Source: Lachnospiraceae bacterium
Lineage (GTDB): Bacteria; Bacillota_A; Clostridia; Lachnospirales; Lachnospiraceae
Assembly (NCBI GenBank): GCA_009774465.1
Contig: VSNT01000024.1
Span: 1,035-36,014, forward strand
DNA: 34,980 nucleotides
Reading direction: 5' to 3'
Shown: piece by piece, positions 8,374 to 16,920 of the stretch
How the letters are laid out: each line of letters begins with the position of its first letter
How positions within the stretch are numbered: position 1 is the first letter of the stretch
Notes under the pieces: generated by a model
The model's database searches: none
What the model was told of the DNA's origin: nothing
The model's input: only the letters and a program-made list of their open reading frames with translations
Program-made: the position numbers and the translations under genes

Positions 8374-9597
8374 ATGCTTGTTACATTAATACCCTTATTT
8401 GATGAAGAAATGAGCGTGCGGGCGTATTCATTATTTACTCAGAAGAAAAATACTTTGCTGAATCCAAGTCTTCAGGGGACGCGTCAGCATGATGGGGCAG
8501 TGGATATTCCGGGGCTCGAAGTTTTAGAAAGTATGGGAATAGAGACAATTCCCTCAGATAAAGAAATTTTTGTGGAAATAAACAATATTTCTTTATTTAC
8601 CGATATTGAAAACCAGGCACCGGCACCTCATGAACGCCTTGTGCTGCTTATGGATCATACGGTTCTGCCTGAGAAAATTTATGTAGACAGGCTGCGGGAG
8701 CTAAAGAGTAAAGGCTTCAAGCTTGCAATTCGGAAACTGACAGTGCAGAATTTCGAACCTTATCGTGAAGTTCTTCTTTTAGTAGATTATGTATTATTGG
8801 ATTATAAGAAAATAGATATCTCCAAGGCTAAGATTTATTTTAGCAATATTTATCCAAATGTAAGTCTCTGTGCAGGAAATGTCCCAAACCAGGATATTTA
8901 TGAGGCACTGAAAAAAGAAGGCGGATATAAGCTGTATGAAGGTGATTTTTACCATATTCCTGTCACGCAGGGGGTAAATGAGGTAGCACCGTTAAAAGTG
9001 AATTATATAGAGCTTTTAAATATGGTTAATGATGTTGATTTTGATTTGACGAAAGCAGCAGATATTATTGGGCGGGATACAGCGCTTGTTATATCCCTGT
9101 TAAAAATGGTTAACAGAATGTCTGTTAACTCAGAAATCACATCCATCAGACATGCGGCTGCCATGTTAGGACAGCGTGAACTGAAGAAATGGATTAACAC
9201 TGCGGTAGCCAATAAACTTTATGCGGATAAGCCGAATGAAGTGACAAGACTTTCCCTGCTTCGTGCAAAATTTGCAGAAAATCTTGCACCTGCATTTGAA
9301 ATGAGCATGAATACTTCGGAACTTTTCCTTATGGGGCTGTTCTCAGTGCTTGACCTGATTTTAAACCAGACGATGGAAGAAGCGCTTAAAATGGTTAAGG
9401 TATCGAAGGAAATAAGTGATGCTCTGGTGGAGCATAAAGGGGTACTGGCACCGGTTCTTGAATTTGTTACCCAGTATGAAAGGGCTAACTGGCAGGAAGT
9501 ATTTCGTTTAATGATTATTAATAATATGGAAATGGATCAGGTTTTTGATGCCTACATACAGTCCCTGCAATGGTACAGGGCCATGTTTTCCGAATAA
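8374..9597 (+). CDS. Degenerate EAL plus HDOD domain protein (YuxH-like)
   Basis: A 407-residue signalling protein of the EAL-HDOD type. Residues about 1-200 follow the EAL fold (LNPSLQGTRQH, IFVEINNISLF, KLAIRKL, DYVLLDYKKIDI), but the signature E-x-L and the acidic metal-binding residues needed to hydrolyse cyclic-di-GMP are absent, so this half is probably a non-catalytic sensor. Residues about 203-400 form an HDOD domain (LLNMVNDVDFDL, ISLLKMVNRMS, IRHAAAMLGQRELKKW). AAGGAG lies about 6 nt before the ATG. It is monocistronic, converges on the DUF4317 gene and is separated from it by a shared hairpin. A link with the nearby chemoreceptor through motility or second-messenger control is plausible but inferred only from proximity. 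Confidence 0.9.
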   Translation: MLVTLIPLFDEEMSVRAYSLFTQKKNTLLNPSLQGTRQHDGAVDIPGLEVLESMGIETIPSDKEIFVEINNISLFTDIENQAPAPHERLVLLMDHTVLPEKIYVDRLRELKSKGFKLAIRKLTVQNFEPYREVLLLVDYVLLDYKKIDISKAKIYFSNIYPNVSLCAGNVPNQDIYEALKKEGGYKLYEGDFYHIPVTQGVNEVAPLKVNYIELLNMVNDVDFDLTKAADIIGRDTALVISLLKMVNRMSVNSEITSIRHAAAMLGQRELKKWINTAVANKLYADKPNEVTRLSLLRAKFAENLAPAFEMSMNTSELFLMGLFSVLDLILNQTMEEALKMVKVSKEISDALVEHKGVLAPVLEFVTQYERANWQEVFRLMIINNMEMDQVFDAYIQSLQWYRAMFSE

Positions 9598-9616
9598 GTG
9601 ATGGAAATTAAAAGAG

Positions 9617-9648
9617 AGCCGCAGCATCTTATGAAGATTGCTGCGGCT
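9617..9648. terminator. Bidirectional hairpin terminator between convergent genes
   Basis: A perfect 10-bp stem (9617-9626 with 9639-9648) is extended inward by TCTT/AAGA with one bulged T. On the minus strand the hairpin is followed by CTCTTTTAATTT, a good U-rich tail, so it should end the DUF4317 transcript. On the plus strand the tail (TTATTT) is weaker. The right arm lies inside the last codons of the DUF4317 gene, whose stop is at 9629-9631. Confidence 0.75.
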
Positions 9649-10771
9649 TATTTACATGTATTTGAATTCCATTAACTTCCACATGGTCATTTATTTCTAT
9701 GACCAGACAACGCCTGCCTTCGATCATAACAGTATTTACCAGATCTGCACGTTCAGGATTAACTTTAACTACAACGTCAGGCGTTTTAACCTCAAAGGTG
9801 CGGGTGTTTGCAACATTATCTACTAAAAGGGAAGTATGCTCACCGGCGGCTGCGTCATAAAGTTTTTCAAAGTCTGACAGCTTTTCTTCCTGCACGCCGC
9901 TTTTTTCAAATAAATTTTTAACCTGCTGTTTATCAAGCATAAGAGGTTCAGGTATTTCCTTATGCTCTTCAATCATTTCCGTAAGGTTTTCATGTATATT
10001 TTTAATTACTTCATAATCAGCTTCGTCTCCCAGAGTTTCTGCAACCAGCGTGTGAAAGGTTTCCTTCTGGCTTCCGGCCGAGAGAGGGAGAACTGCCCCT
10101 AAAATGAAATCAACAAATTCAGGGTGTGCTTCCTCCGGATTTTTGGAATAATAGAGAGTGCTGTGAATATCAGAGCTTCTTTCATTGAAGGCGGGAAAGA
10201 GAAAACCGGCTTCAGGAACTTCCACAATCCAGTCACGGACTCTGTTGTGAAATTCATTTGTTTCCGCATCATAACTTAACCCGGGTTTTGAAAGATTTAC
10301 AGGGCAGATGCAGCACAAAATATATTCATACACAGTGTCAGAGGCATCCTCCATCGTAAGACCGTCAGTAGTTTTCCCAGGAACATCATAAGCATCATGG
10401 ATAATCAGAATCAGATAATTTCCAACATATTCATAGGAACCAATCACTTTGTCATAAAATTCATCTAAAATGGTATCATCCTTTAATTTACTGTCCCGAA
10501 GGCGCAGAAGGAATTCCTGAGTGCCGCCTTCTTCTTCGCTTGCAAGAGGAAATTCCAGATTCAGCAGATTTTTTCCAGGGGTACCTGAAAGGGTTTTGCG
10601 AAGCAGCTCAAAATATTTGAAAATTTCTTCCTCGGGAAGTGAGAGAAATGCTTCCTTAAAGGTAGTTTTTTTATTTTTTTCTCCATCCACATAGCAGCCG
10701 CAGATACGTGTGATAGAGCAGTTGCTGGGGGTATAGAGTCTTTTGATTTCATTAATTTCCTGTTTAATCAT
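9629..10771 (-). CDS. DUF4317 family protein
   Basis: A 380-residue protein that I place in DUF4317, a family of unknown function common in Clostridia. Recognisable features are the start MIKQEINEIKRLYTPSNCSITRICGCYV (quoted here in pieces as MIKQEINEIKRL and SITRICGCYVDG), a central CCICPVNLSKPGL block and the acidic, soluble composition; there is no signal peptide or membrane segment. It starts 23 nt after the stop of the giant activase gene on the same strand, with AGGA about 8 nt before its ATG, so the two are probably one operon. The only functional clue is that linkage. The last codons contribute one arm of the terminator hairpin at 9617-9648. Confidence 0.85.
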   Translation of the reverse strand: MIKQEINEIKRLYTPSNCSITRICGCYVDGEKNKKTTFKEAFLSLPEEEIFKYFELLRKTLSGTPGKNLLNLEFPLASEEEGGTQEFLLRLRDSKLKDDTILDEFYDKVIGSYEYVGNYLILIIHDAYDVPGKTTDGLTMEDASDTVYEYILCCICPVNLSKPGLSYDAETNEFHNRVRDWIVEVPEAGFLFPAFNERSSDIHSTLYYSKNPEEAHPEFVDFILGAVLPLSAGSQKETFHTLVAETLGDEADYEVIKNIHENLTEMIEEHKEIPEPLMLDKQQVKNLFEKSGVQEEKLSDFEKLYDAAAGEHTSLLVDNVANTRTFEVKTPDVVVKVNPERADLVNTVMIEGRRCLVIEINDHVEVNGIQIHVNKPQQSS

Positions 10772-10794
10772 AATAATTCCTGTTTTTTCCTTCC

Positions 10795-13700
10795 TTAAGC
10801 AGTTTCCTGGACATTTTCTTCTGATGAGGCCATATTTTTCTGGGCGGTTGAGAGCATCAGTTTAATTCTGTTAAGCTGGTTTACTTCGCTGGCCCCCGGA
10901 TCATAGTCAATGGCAACAATGTTGCTGAGCGGGTACTGCCTGCGCAGTTCTTTGATAACTCCTTTTCCCACTACGTGGTTAGGGAGACAGGCAAAGGGCT
11001 GTGTACAAACAATATTGTTAACGCCGCTGTGAATCAATTCCACCATTTCTCCTGTAAGGAACCAGCCTTCGCCGGTCTGGTTGCCAATGGAAACTATGGG
11101 TTTGGCATATTCTGCTGTCTGATAAATGCTGACAGGAGGAGTAAAGTGCCTGCTTCTGGAAAATGCTTTCACCGCGCTGCTACGCAGAAATTCCAGGGCA
11201 TCAATCCCCAATTTGGAAATAAACGCCGCCTTTTTACTTGTGCCAAGCTCATCTGCTTTATAAAGCTGGTTGTAGAAGCAGTAGAGCATAAAGTCTAAAA
11301 GATCCGGAACAACAGCTTCCGCACCTTCTGATTCCAGTAATTCCACCAGATGATTGTTGGCGGCAGGGGCAAACTTAACAAGAATTTCACCTACAATGCC
11401 AACCCGCGGTTTTTTCTCATCGGTTAATGGAATCGCATCAAATTCTTCAATCATCTGCCGGCACATTTTTTTGAAAGTAAAGAAATTCATATGCTTGGCA
11501 GAGACAAATTCGCGGCATTTTGTCAGCCATTTCTGATGAACTGCCAAAACACTGCCTGCTTCTTTTTCATAGGGGCGCATACGGTAAATGCAGCGCATGA
11601 ATATGTCACCAAAAACAGCGCCATAAGCAGCACGCATAAGCAGCTCCAGGTTCAAATGGAACCCGGGGTTGGATTCGATTCCGGCCATGTTTAATGAAAT
11701 CACAGGAACCTGGGGAATACCGGCTTTTTCAAGGGCTCTGCGGATAAAGCCGATGTAGTTGGTAGCACGGCATCCGCCGCCGGTCTGTGTCATAATAACT
11801 GCAACCTTATTTACATCATACTTGCCGGAAAGCAATGCATCCATGATCTGTCCCACCACCATAAGGGAAGGGTAGCAGGCGTCATTATTTACGTATTTCA
11901 GTCCCACATCAACAGCCCGTCTGTTGTCATTTTCCAGTACCTCAAAATGATACCCGCAGGCATTAAATGCTGCCTCCAAAATATCAAAGTGGACAGGGGA
12001 CATTTGAGGACACAAAATGGTATAATCCTTACGCATTTCCTCTGTAAAAGCAACTTTGCTGATTGCGGAGGAGTGAATGCTGCGTTTTTCATTCTGTTTT
12101 TCTTTCACCCGGATGGCAGAAAGGAGAGAACGAATTCTAATTCTGGCAGCTCCTAAATTATTTACTTCGTCGATTTTAAGGCAGGTATAAATCTTACCGG
12201 AGTCGGTTAAAATGTCGCTTACCTGATCGGTGGTAACAGCATCCAGTCCGCATCCAAAGGAGTTAAGCTGAATCAAATCCAGATTATCCACTGTTTTCAC
12301 ATAACTTGCCGCTGCGTAAAGTCTGGAATGGTACATCCACTGGTCAGATACAATAAGGGGGCGCTCCGGTGCAGCCAGATGGGAAACAGAATCTTCCGTC
12401 AGCACTGCAATATCATAAGAGGTAATAAGTTCCGGAATGCCATGATTGATTTCAGGATCAATATGATAAGGGCGTCCCGCGAGCACAATACCACGTTTGC
12501 CGGTTTCTTCCAGCCAGGCAAGAACCTCTTCCCCTTTTTTCTGCATATCCCGTCTTGCTTTATCTAATTCTTCGAAGCCTGAGCGCGCCGCTTCCATTAC
12601 CTCTTCCACCGGCAGTTCCTTAAATTCTTTGACCAGGGCTTCGGAAATGGTTTTCAAGTCCCGAAATGACATAAAAGGATTGCGCAGAATCACTTCTCCT
12701 TTGCCGATTTCCTCCACGTTGTTCTTTATATTTTCCGAATAGGAGGTGACAATAGGGCAGTTGTAGTGGTTATTTGCCTCTTCAAATTCATTTCTCTCAT
12801 AAAAGAGAGCGGGATAAAAGATGAAATCCACCTTTTGATTAATCAGCCAGCTTACATGGCCGTGGGCCAGCTTGGCAGGGTAGCATTCTGATTCACTTGG
12901 AATGGACTCAATTCCAAGCTCATAGATTTTGCGGTTGGAAAGAGGAGATAACACTACCCGATAGCCCAGCTTTGTAAAAAAGGTAAACCAGAAGGGATAG
13001 TTTTCATACATGTTAAGCACTCGGGGGATACCTACACTGCCTCTGGGTGCTTCGTCAGCTGCCAGAGCTTCATAACCGAAGATCCGCTTTAATTTGTAAT
13101 CAAAAAGATTGGGGATATTATTTTCATTTTTCTGCTTTCCAAGTCCCCGCTCACAGCGGTTGCCAGAAATATATTGACGACCACCGGTAAACTTATTGAT
13201 GGTCAGACGACAATTATTAGTGCATCCTTTACATTTTGCCATACTGGTTTCAAACTGGAGCGTATTTATCTTTTCAAAGGAGAGCATGGAAGTTTCATAG
13301 CCTTCCGTAAAACGCTCTCTGGCAATCAGCGCGGCGCCAAATGCACCCATGATACCTGCAATATCAGGGCGGATGGCTTCACAGTCTGCAATTTTTTCAA
13401 AACTTCTAAGCACCGCATCATTATAAAAAGTACCGCCCTGTACTACAATGTTTTTACCGAGAGCAGAAGCGTCGGAAACCTTGATTACCTTAAACAGGGC
13501 ATTCTTAATGACTGAGTAGGCAAGGCCGGCGGAGATATCAGGAACAGATGCGCCTTCCTTTTGCGCCTGTTTTACTTTAGAGTTCATAAATACGGTACAT
13601 CTGGTTCCCAAGTCAATAGGATGTTCGGCAAACAGAGCCGCTTTTGCAAAGTCCTCAACGGTATAATTTAATGATTTGGCAAAGGTTTCTATAAAGGAGC

Positions 13701-15051
13701 CGCAGCCGGAAGAGCAGGCTTCATTTAACTGTACGCTGTCAACCGTCTGATCTTTAATTTTGATACATTTCATATCCTGACCGCCTATATCCAGAATACA
13801 GTCCACCTTTGGATTAAAGAAAGCGGCCGCATAATAATGGGCGACAGTTTCAACTTCTCCGTCATCCAGAAGGAAGGCGGCTTTCATAAGAGCCTCTCCA
13901 TATCCGGTAGAGCAGGAACGGACAATCTGAGCGTCAGAAGGAAGCTGTGAATAGATTTCCTTAATGGAACGAATTGCTGTTTTTAAAGGACTTCCGTCAT
14001 TACTGCTGTAAAAAGAATAAAGCAGGGAACCATCTTCCCCTACCAGTGCAACCTTTGTAGTTGTACTGCCCGCATCAATTCCCAAAAAGCAGTTGCCGCG
14101 ATAGGAGGCAAGGCTGCCGGTTCTGACACAGTGCTTTGCATGGCGGGCTTTGAAGCTTTCGTATTCTGAATGATCGGCAAAAAGCGGCTCCATACGTTCT
14201 ACTTCAAATTCCATTTTGATATTGGAGGAAAGTTTTTTGACCATTTCTTCCATAGTGAATGAGACTTCTTTTTTTGCATTCAGGGCAGAGCCGATTGCAG
14301 CAAAAAGATGAGAGCGGTCTGTCCTGATAATATGTTCCTCATCCAGCTTTAATGTGCGAATAAAAGCTGTTTTTAATTCGGAAAGAAAATGAAGCGGGCC
14401 GCCTAAAAAGGCTACATGTCCACGAATCGGCTTTCCGCAGGCAAGGCCGCTGATGGTTTGATTGACCACAGCCTGAAAGATAGATGCGGACAAATCTTCC
14501 TTGGTGGCACCGTCATTGATCAGAGGCTGAATATCTGATTTTGCAAAAACACCGCATCTGGCAGCGATGGTGTACAGGGAATGATAGCTCTTTGCGTATT
14601 CATTTAAGCCGGCGGCATCGGTCTGTAAAAGGGAAGCCATCTGGTCAATAAAAGAACCGGTACCGCCTGCACAGATACCGTTCATACGCTGTTCTACGTT
14701 TCCCCCTTCAAAATATATAATTTTGGCGTCTTCACCGCCCAATTCAATGGCTACATCTGTTTTTGGCGCAAATTCCTTTAATGCGGAAGCTACGGAAATA
14801 ACTTCCTGCACAAAGGGAACCTGCAGATGATTGGCTAATGTCAGGCCGCCGGAGCCGGTGATCATAGGGTGGAGAAGAATATTCCCAAGTTGGGAATAGG
14901 CCTGCTGCAAAAGAGCTGACAGGGTTTGTCTTATATTTGCAAAATGTCTTTTATAATCGGAAAACAGGATATTATGAGCATCGTCCAAAATGGCAATTTT
15001 AACAGTGGTAGAGCCAATATCAATGCCCAAAGTATATTGCTGACTGTTCAT
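10795..15051 (-). CDS. Giant fused 2-hydroxyacyl-CoA dehydratase activase / dehydratase-like protein
   Basis: A 1418-residue fusion related to HgdC-type activases, which use ATP and a [4Fe-4S] cluster to drive low-potential electrons into a partner. Two ASKHA ATPase modules come first (LGIDIGSTTVKIAI near residue 8; FLGIDAGSTTTKVALV near 325). Each keeps two Cys in the usual cluster contexts: GICAGGTGSF with AARCGVF, and EACSSGCGSF with GTRCTVF. A Cys cluster follows (CKGCTNNC, then GNRCERG), then a DUF2229/COG3580-type region (SESECYPAKLAHGHV) and a COG3581-like C-terminus (NNDACYPSL, GGGCRATNYIGF, QPFACLPNHV). I chose ATG 15051 because AAAGG (minus strand, 15064-15068) is 12 nt upstream; in-frame TTG 15063 abuts that site. 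The substrate is unknown. Confidence 0.88.
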   Translation of the reverse strand: MNSQQYTLGIDIGSTTVKIAILDDAHNILFSDYKRHFANIRQTLSALLQQAYSQLGNILLHPMITGSGGLTLANHLQVPFVQEVISVASALKEFAPKTDVAIELGGEDAKIIYFEGGNVEQRMNGICAGGTGSFIDQMASLLQTDAAGLNEYAKSYHSLYTIAARCGVFAKSDIQPLINDGATKEDLSASIFQAVVNQTISGLACGKPIRGHVAFLGGPLHFLSELKTAFIRTLKLDEEHIIRTDRSHLFAAIGSALNAKKEVSFTMEEMVKKLSSNIKMEFEVERMEPLFADHSEYESFKARHAKHCVRTGSLASYRGNCFLGIDAGSTTTKVALVGEDGSLLYSFYSSNDGSPLKTAIRSIKEIYSQLPSDAQIVRSCSTGYGEALMKAAFLLDDGEVETVAHYYAAAFFNPKVDCILDIGGQDMKCIKIKDQTVDSVQLNEACSSGCGSFIETFAKSLNYTVEDFAKAALFAEHPIDLGTRCTVFMNSKVKQAQKEGASVPDISAGLAYSVIKNALFKVIKVSDASALGKNIVVQGGTFYNDAVLRSFEKIADCEAIRPDIAGIMGAFGAALIARERFTEGYETSMLSFEKINTLQFETSMAKCKGCTNNCRLTINKFTGGRQYISGNRCERGLGKQKNENNIPNLFDYKLKRIFGYEALAADEAPRGSVGIPRVLNMYENYPFWFTFFTKLGYRVVLSPLSNRKIYELGIESIPSESECYPAKLAHGHVSWLINQKVDFIFYPALFYERNEFEEANNHYNCPIVTSYSENIKNNVEEIGKGEVILRNPFMSFRDLKTISEALVKEFKELPVEEVMEAARSGFEELDKARRDMQKKGEEVLAWLEETGKRGIVLAGRPYHIDPEINHGIPELITSYDIAVLTEDSVSHLAAPERPLIVSDQWMYHSRLYAAASYVKTVDNLDLIQLNSFGCGLDAVTTDQVSDILTDSGKIYTCLKIDEVNNLGAARIRIRSLLSAIRVKEKQNEKRSIHSSAISKVAFTEEMRKDYTILCPQMSPVHFDILEAAFNACGYHFEVLENDNRRAVDVGLKYVNNDACYPSLMVVGQIMDALLSGKYDVNKVAVIMTQTGGGCRATNYIGFIRRALEKAGIPQVPVISLNMAGIESNPGFHLNLELLMRAAYGAVFGDIFMRCIYRMRPYEKEAGSVLAVHQKWLTKCREFVSAKHMNFFTFKKMCRQMIEEFDAIPLTDEKKPRVGIVGEILVKFAPAANNHLVELLESEGAEAVVPDLLDFMLYCFYNQLYKADELGTSKKAAFISKLGIDALEFLRSSAVKAFSRSRHFTPPVSIYQTAEYAKPIVSIGNQTGEGWFLTGEMVELIHSGVNNIVCTQPFACLPNHVVGKGVIKELRRQYPLSNIVAIDYDPGASEVNQLNRIKLMLSTAQKNMASSEENVQETA

Positions 15052-15103
15052 AATTTTACTCAACCTTTCTAATAGTTATCGACGTCTTTTGACATGCTAA
15101 GTT

Positions 15104-15132
15104 ATTATACGACACCAGTTTTTAAATTGCAA
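15104..15132 (-). promoter_or_regulatory. Promoter for the activase-DUF4317 operon
   Basis: On the minus strand TTGCAA (15127-15132), 17 nt, then a perfect TATAAT (15104-15109). Transcription would begin near 15097 and give a leader of roughly 45 nt before ATG 15051. The spacing and -10 match are good for a sigma-A promoter. Confidence 0.7.
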
Positions 15133-15164
15133 CGCGAACAGATAAACATTTTGTGAAGAAAAAA

Positions 15165-15192
15165 TTGTCAAATTCTAAAATATTCATATAAA
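15165..15192 (+). promoter_or_regulatory. Possible distal promoter for the rhomboid/sigma-like operon
   Basis: TTGTCA (15165-15170), 16 nt, TATAAA (15187-15192) on the plus strand. It lies upstream of a second, better promoter for the same operon, so it may be a secondary start or chance in an AT-rich region. Confidence 0.35.
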
Positions 15193-15215
15193 GTGAAAAA
15201 GACAAGTGGGTTTTA

Positions 15216-15244
15216 TTTACAATTTTTATTGGTAATGATAGAAT
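15216..15244 (+). promoter_or_regulatory. Extended -10 promoter for the rhomboid/sigma-like operon
   Basis: TTTACA (15216-15221), 17 nt, TAGAAT (15239-15244), preceded by TGA at 15236-15238, which gives the extended TGn -10 form. Transcription would start near 15251, about 43 nt before the first gene. It is divergent from the activase promoter, about 85 bp away. Confidence 0.6.
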
Positions 15245-15293
15245 ATATGAAGTTTCATATAAGGTAATGAATAAACCTTAAAAGGAGAAGACA

Positions 15294-16169
15294 ATGATGA
15301 AATCCCCAAGTAAATTTGAAAAGAAATTTGGAAAGTATGCGATACGAAATTTGTCATTGATGTTGATTATATGTTATGCATGTGGTTATCTTTTTCAAAT
15401 GCTGTATCCTGACCTGTTAAGCTATTTATATTTAAATCCCTATGAAATTATCTTTCATGGGCAGGTGTGGCGGCTTTTAACATGGTTGATTGTGCCGCCC
15501 TCAAGCTTTGATTTTTTTACTCTTTTGATGCTGTATTTTTATTATTCACTGGGGACTACATTAGAGCGGACGTGGGGAACCTACAGGTATAATGTATATA
15601 TTTTTTCGGGAGTACTGTTTACAATCCTGGGGGCCTTTTTGCTGTTTGTTTATACGTGGATCTTTGCAGGGGATTCAGGTGTGGCGCTGTGGGGAACTTA
15701 TCAGGGTTACTCTCCGTTAGCGTCCATGTTCAGCACATATTATGTAAATATGTCCATATTCCTTGCATTTGCTGCCACTTACCCCAATATGCAGATCTTA
15801 TTGTTTTTCTTTATTCCCATTAAGATCAAGGTTATGGGAATTATTTACGGTGCACTCTTAATTTATCAGTTTGTTGCAGGCGGGGTTGCAATCCGGTTTG
15901 TAATCGGCGCATCCTTAATGAATTTTGTGGTATTTTTCTTTACCAGCAGAGGGCGGATACATATGTCGCCAAGGCAGGTAAAGCGCAGGCAGGAGTTTAG
16001 AAGAGAAGTGAAAAAGACCACAAAAATAACCAGACATAAATGCGCCATTTGCGGGAGAACGGAAGAGATCAATCCGGAGCTGGAATTCAGGTTTTGTTCC
16101 AAATGCGACGGAAATTATGAATATTGCCAGGATCATCTTTTTACACATACCCATGTAAAGAAGTATTAG
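15294..16169 (+). CDS. Rhomboid-like membrane protein with C-terminal zinc ribbon
   Basis: A 291-residue polytopic membrane protein. The N-terminal and middle parts (about 18-220) have five to six hydrophobic segments and rhomboid-like landmarks: GQVWRLLTWLIVPPS and then YYSLGTTLERTWGTYRYN, matching the W-R-x-x-T and G-x-x-L-E-x-x-W-G pattern. The protease signature GxSG and a matching catalytic His are not visible where expected, so it looks like a rhomboid or Derlin-type pseudoprotease. The basic cytosolic tail (about 221-250) leads to a Cys/His-rich ribbon (CAICG, FCSKCDG, YCQDH). AGGAG at 15283-15287 serves ATG 15294 or the adjacent ATG 15297. It leads an operon, 12 nt from the sigma-like gene. 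The function is unknown. Confidence 0.8.
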   Translation: MMKSPSKFEKKFGKYAIRNLSLMLIICYACGYLFQMLYPDLLSYLYLNPYEIIFHGQVWRLLTWLIVPPSSFDFFTLLMLYFYYSLGTTLERTWGTYRYNVYIFSGVLFTILGAFLLFVYTWIFAGDSGVALWGTYQGYSPLASMFSTYYVNMSIFLAFAATYPNMQILLFFFIPIKIKVMGIIYGALLIYQFVAGGVAIRFVIGASLMNFVVFFFTSRGRIHMSPRQVKRRQEFRREVKKTTKITRHKCAICGRTEEINPELEFRFCSKCDGNYEYCQDHLFTHTHVKKY

Positions 16170-16181
16170 GAAAGGGAATTT

Positions 16182-16919
16182 ATGAAGGAAAATCAGGAAA
16201 TTGCATTTGCGAAGACCTTGGAAGCGGTCAGGAAGCTGGCAAAGGAGCAGGGAAACTGTATCAGTGAAGAACAGGTGAAGGAAGCCTTTAAAGAACTTTC
16301 CCTTGAGGAAAACCAGCTTGCACTGGTATTTGATTATTTAAAAAAACACAAAATTGGTATTGGAGAGCCGGTTGATTTGGACGAATATCTCTCCGAAGAG
16401 GAAATAGATTATCTGGAAGCCTATAAGAAAGAGCTGGAAATGTTGGAAACGGTCAGTGAAGGGGAAAAAGAAGCGCTGATTTTGTCTGCTATGGCCGGAG
16501 CTGCAGAAGCGCAGGAGAAATTAATTCATGTTTATCTTCCCCAGGTGGTGGAGATCTCCAAACTTTATTCCGGTCAGGGGGTTTTTTTGGAGGATTTGAT
16601 CGGAGAGGGAAATGTGGCTTTGACCATAGGGGTTACTTTGTTAGGCGCCCAGGAAAATGCCGCTCAGGCGGAAGGTGTATTGATTCAGATGATTATGAAT
16701 GCAATGGAGGAAATGATTGCCCAGACGCTTAAGGAAACGGACACGGATAAAAAGGCGGCGGAGCGGGTGAATCAAGTGGCGGATAAGGCAAGAGAACTGG
16801 CGGAGGAACTTCACAGGAAGGTTACCATTAAGGAGCTTGCAGAAGAAACAGGCTTGTCTCAAAAGTCAATTGAGGATGCCATGCGCATAAGCGGTTTTGC
16901 AATCGAGGATTTGGATTAA
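16182..16919 (+). CDS. Sigma-70-like protein lacking region 4 and region 2.4 specificity residues
   Basis: A 245-residue protein that aligns by eye with part of a primary sigma factor. Residues 9-62 resemble region 1.1 (CISEEQVKEAF, VFDYLKKHKIGI). Residues 95-150 resemble the core-binding part of region 2 (AQEKLIHVYLPQVVEIS, FLEDLIGEGNVAL). Residues 155-185 occupy the place of regions 2.3/2.4, but the aromatic YATWWIRQ-type residues that melt and read the -10 are replaced by AEGVLIQMIMNAMEEMI. Residues 190-240 match region 3 (VNQVADKARELAEEL, VTIKELAEETGLSQKSIEDAM). The protein ends there, with no region 4. It may bind core polymerase without recognising promoters, or have been recruited to another role. 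It sits 12 nt after the rhomboid-like gene and 1 nt before the next start. Confidence 0.8.
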   Translation: MKENQEIAFAKTLEAVRKLAKEQGNCISEEQVKEAFKELSLEENQLALVFDYLKKHKIGIGEPVDLDEYLSEEEIDYLEAYKKELEMLETVSEGEKEALILSAMAGAAEAQEKLIHVYLPQVVEISKLYSGQGVFLEDLIGEGNVALTIGVTLLGAQENAAQAEGVLIQMIMNAMEEMIAQTLKETDTDKKAAERVNQVADKARELAEELHRKVTIKELAEETGLSQKSIEDAMRISGFAIEDLD

Positions 16920-16920
16920 A

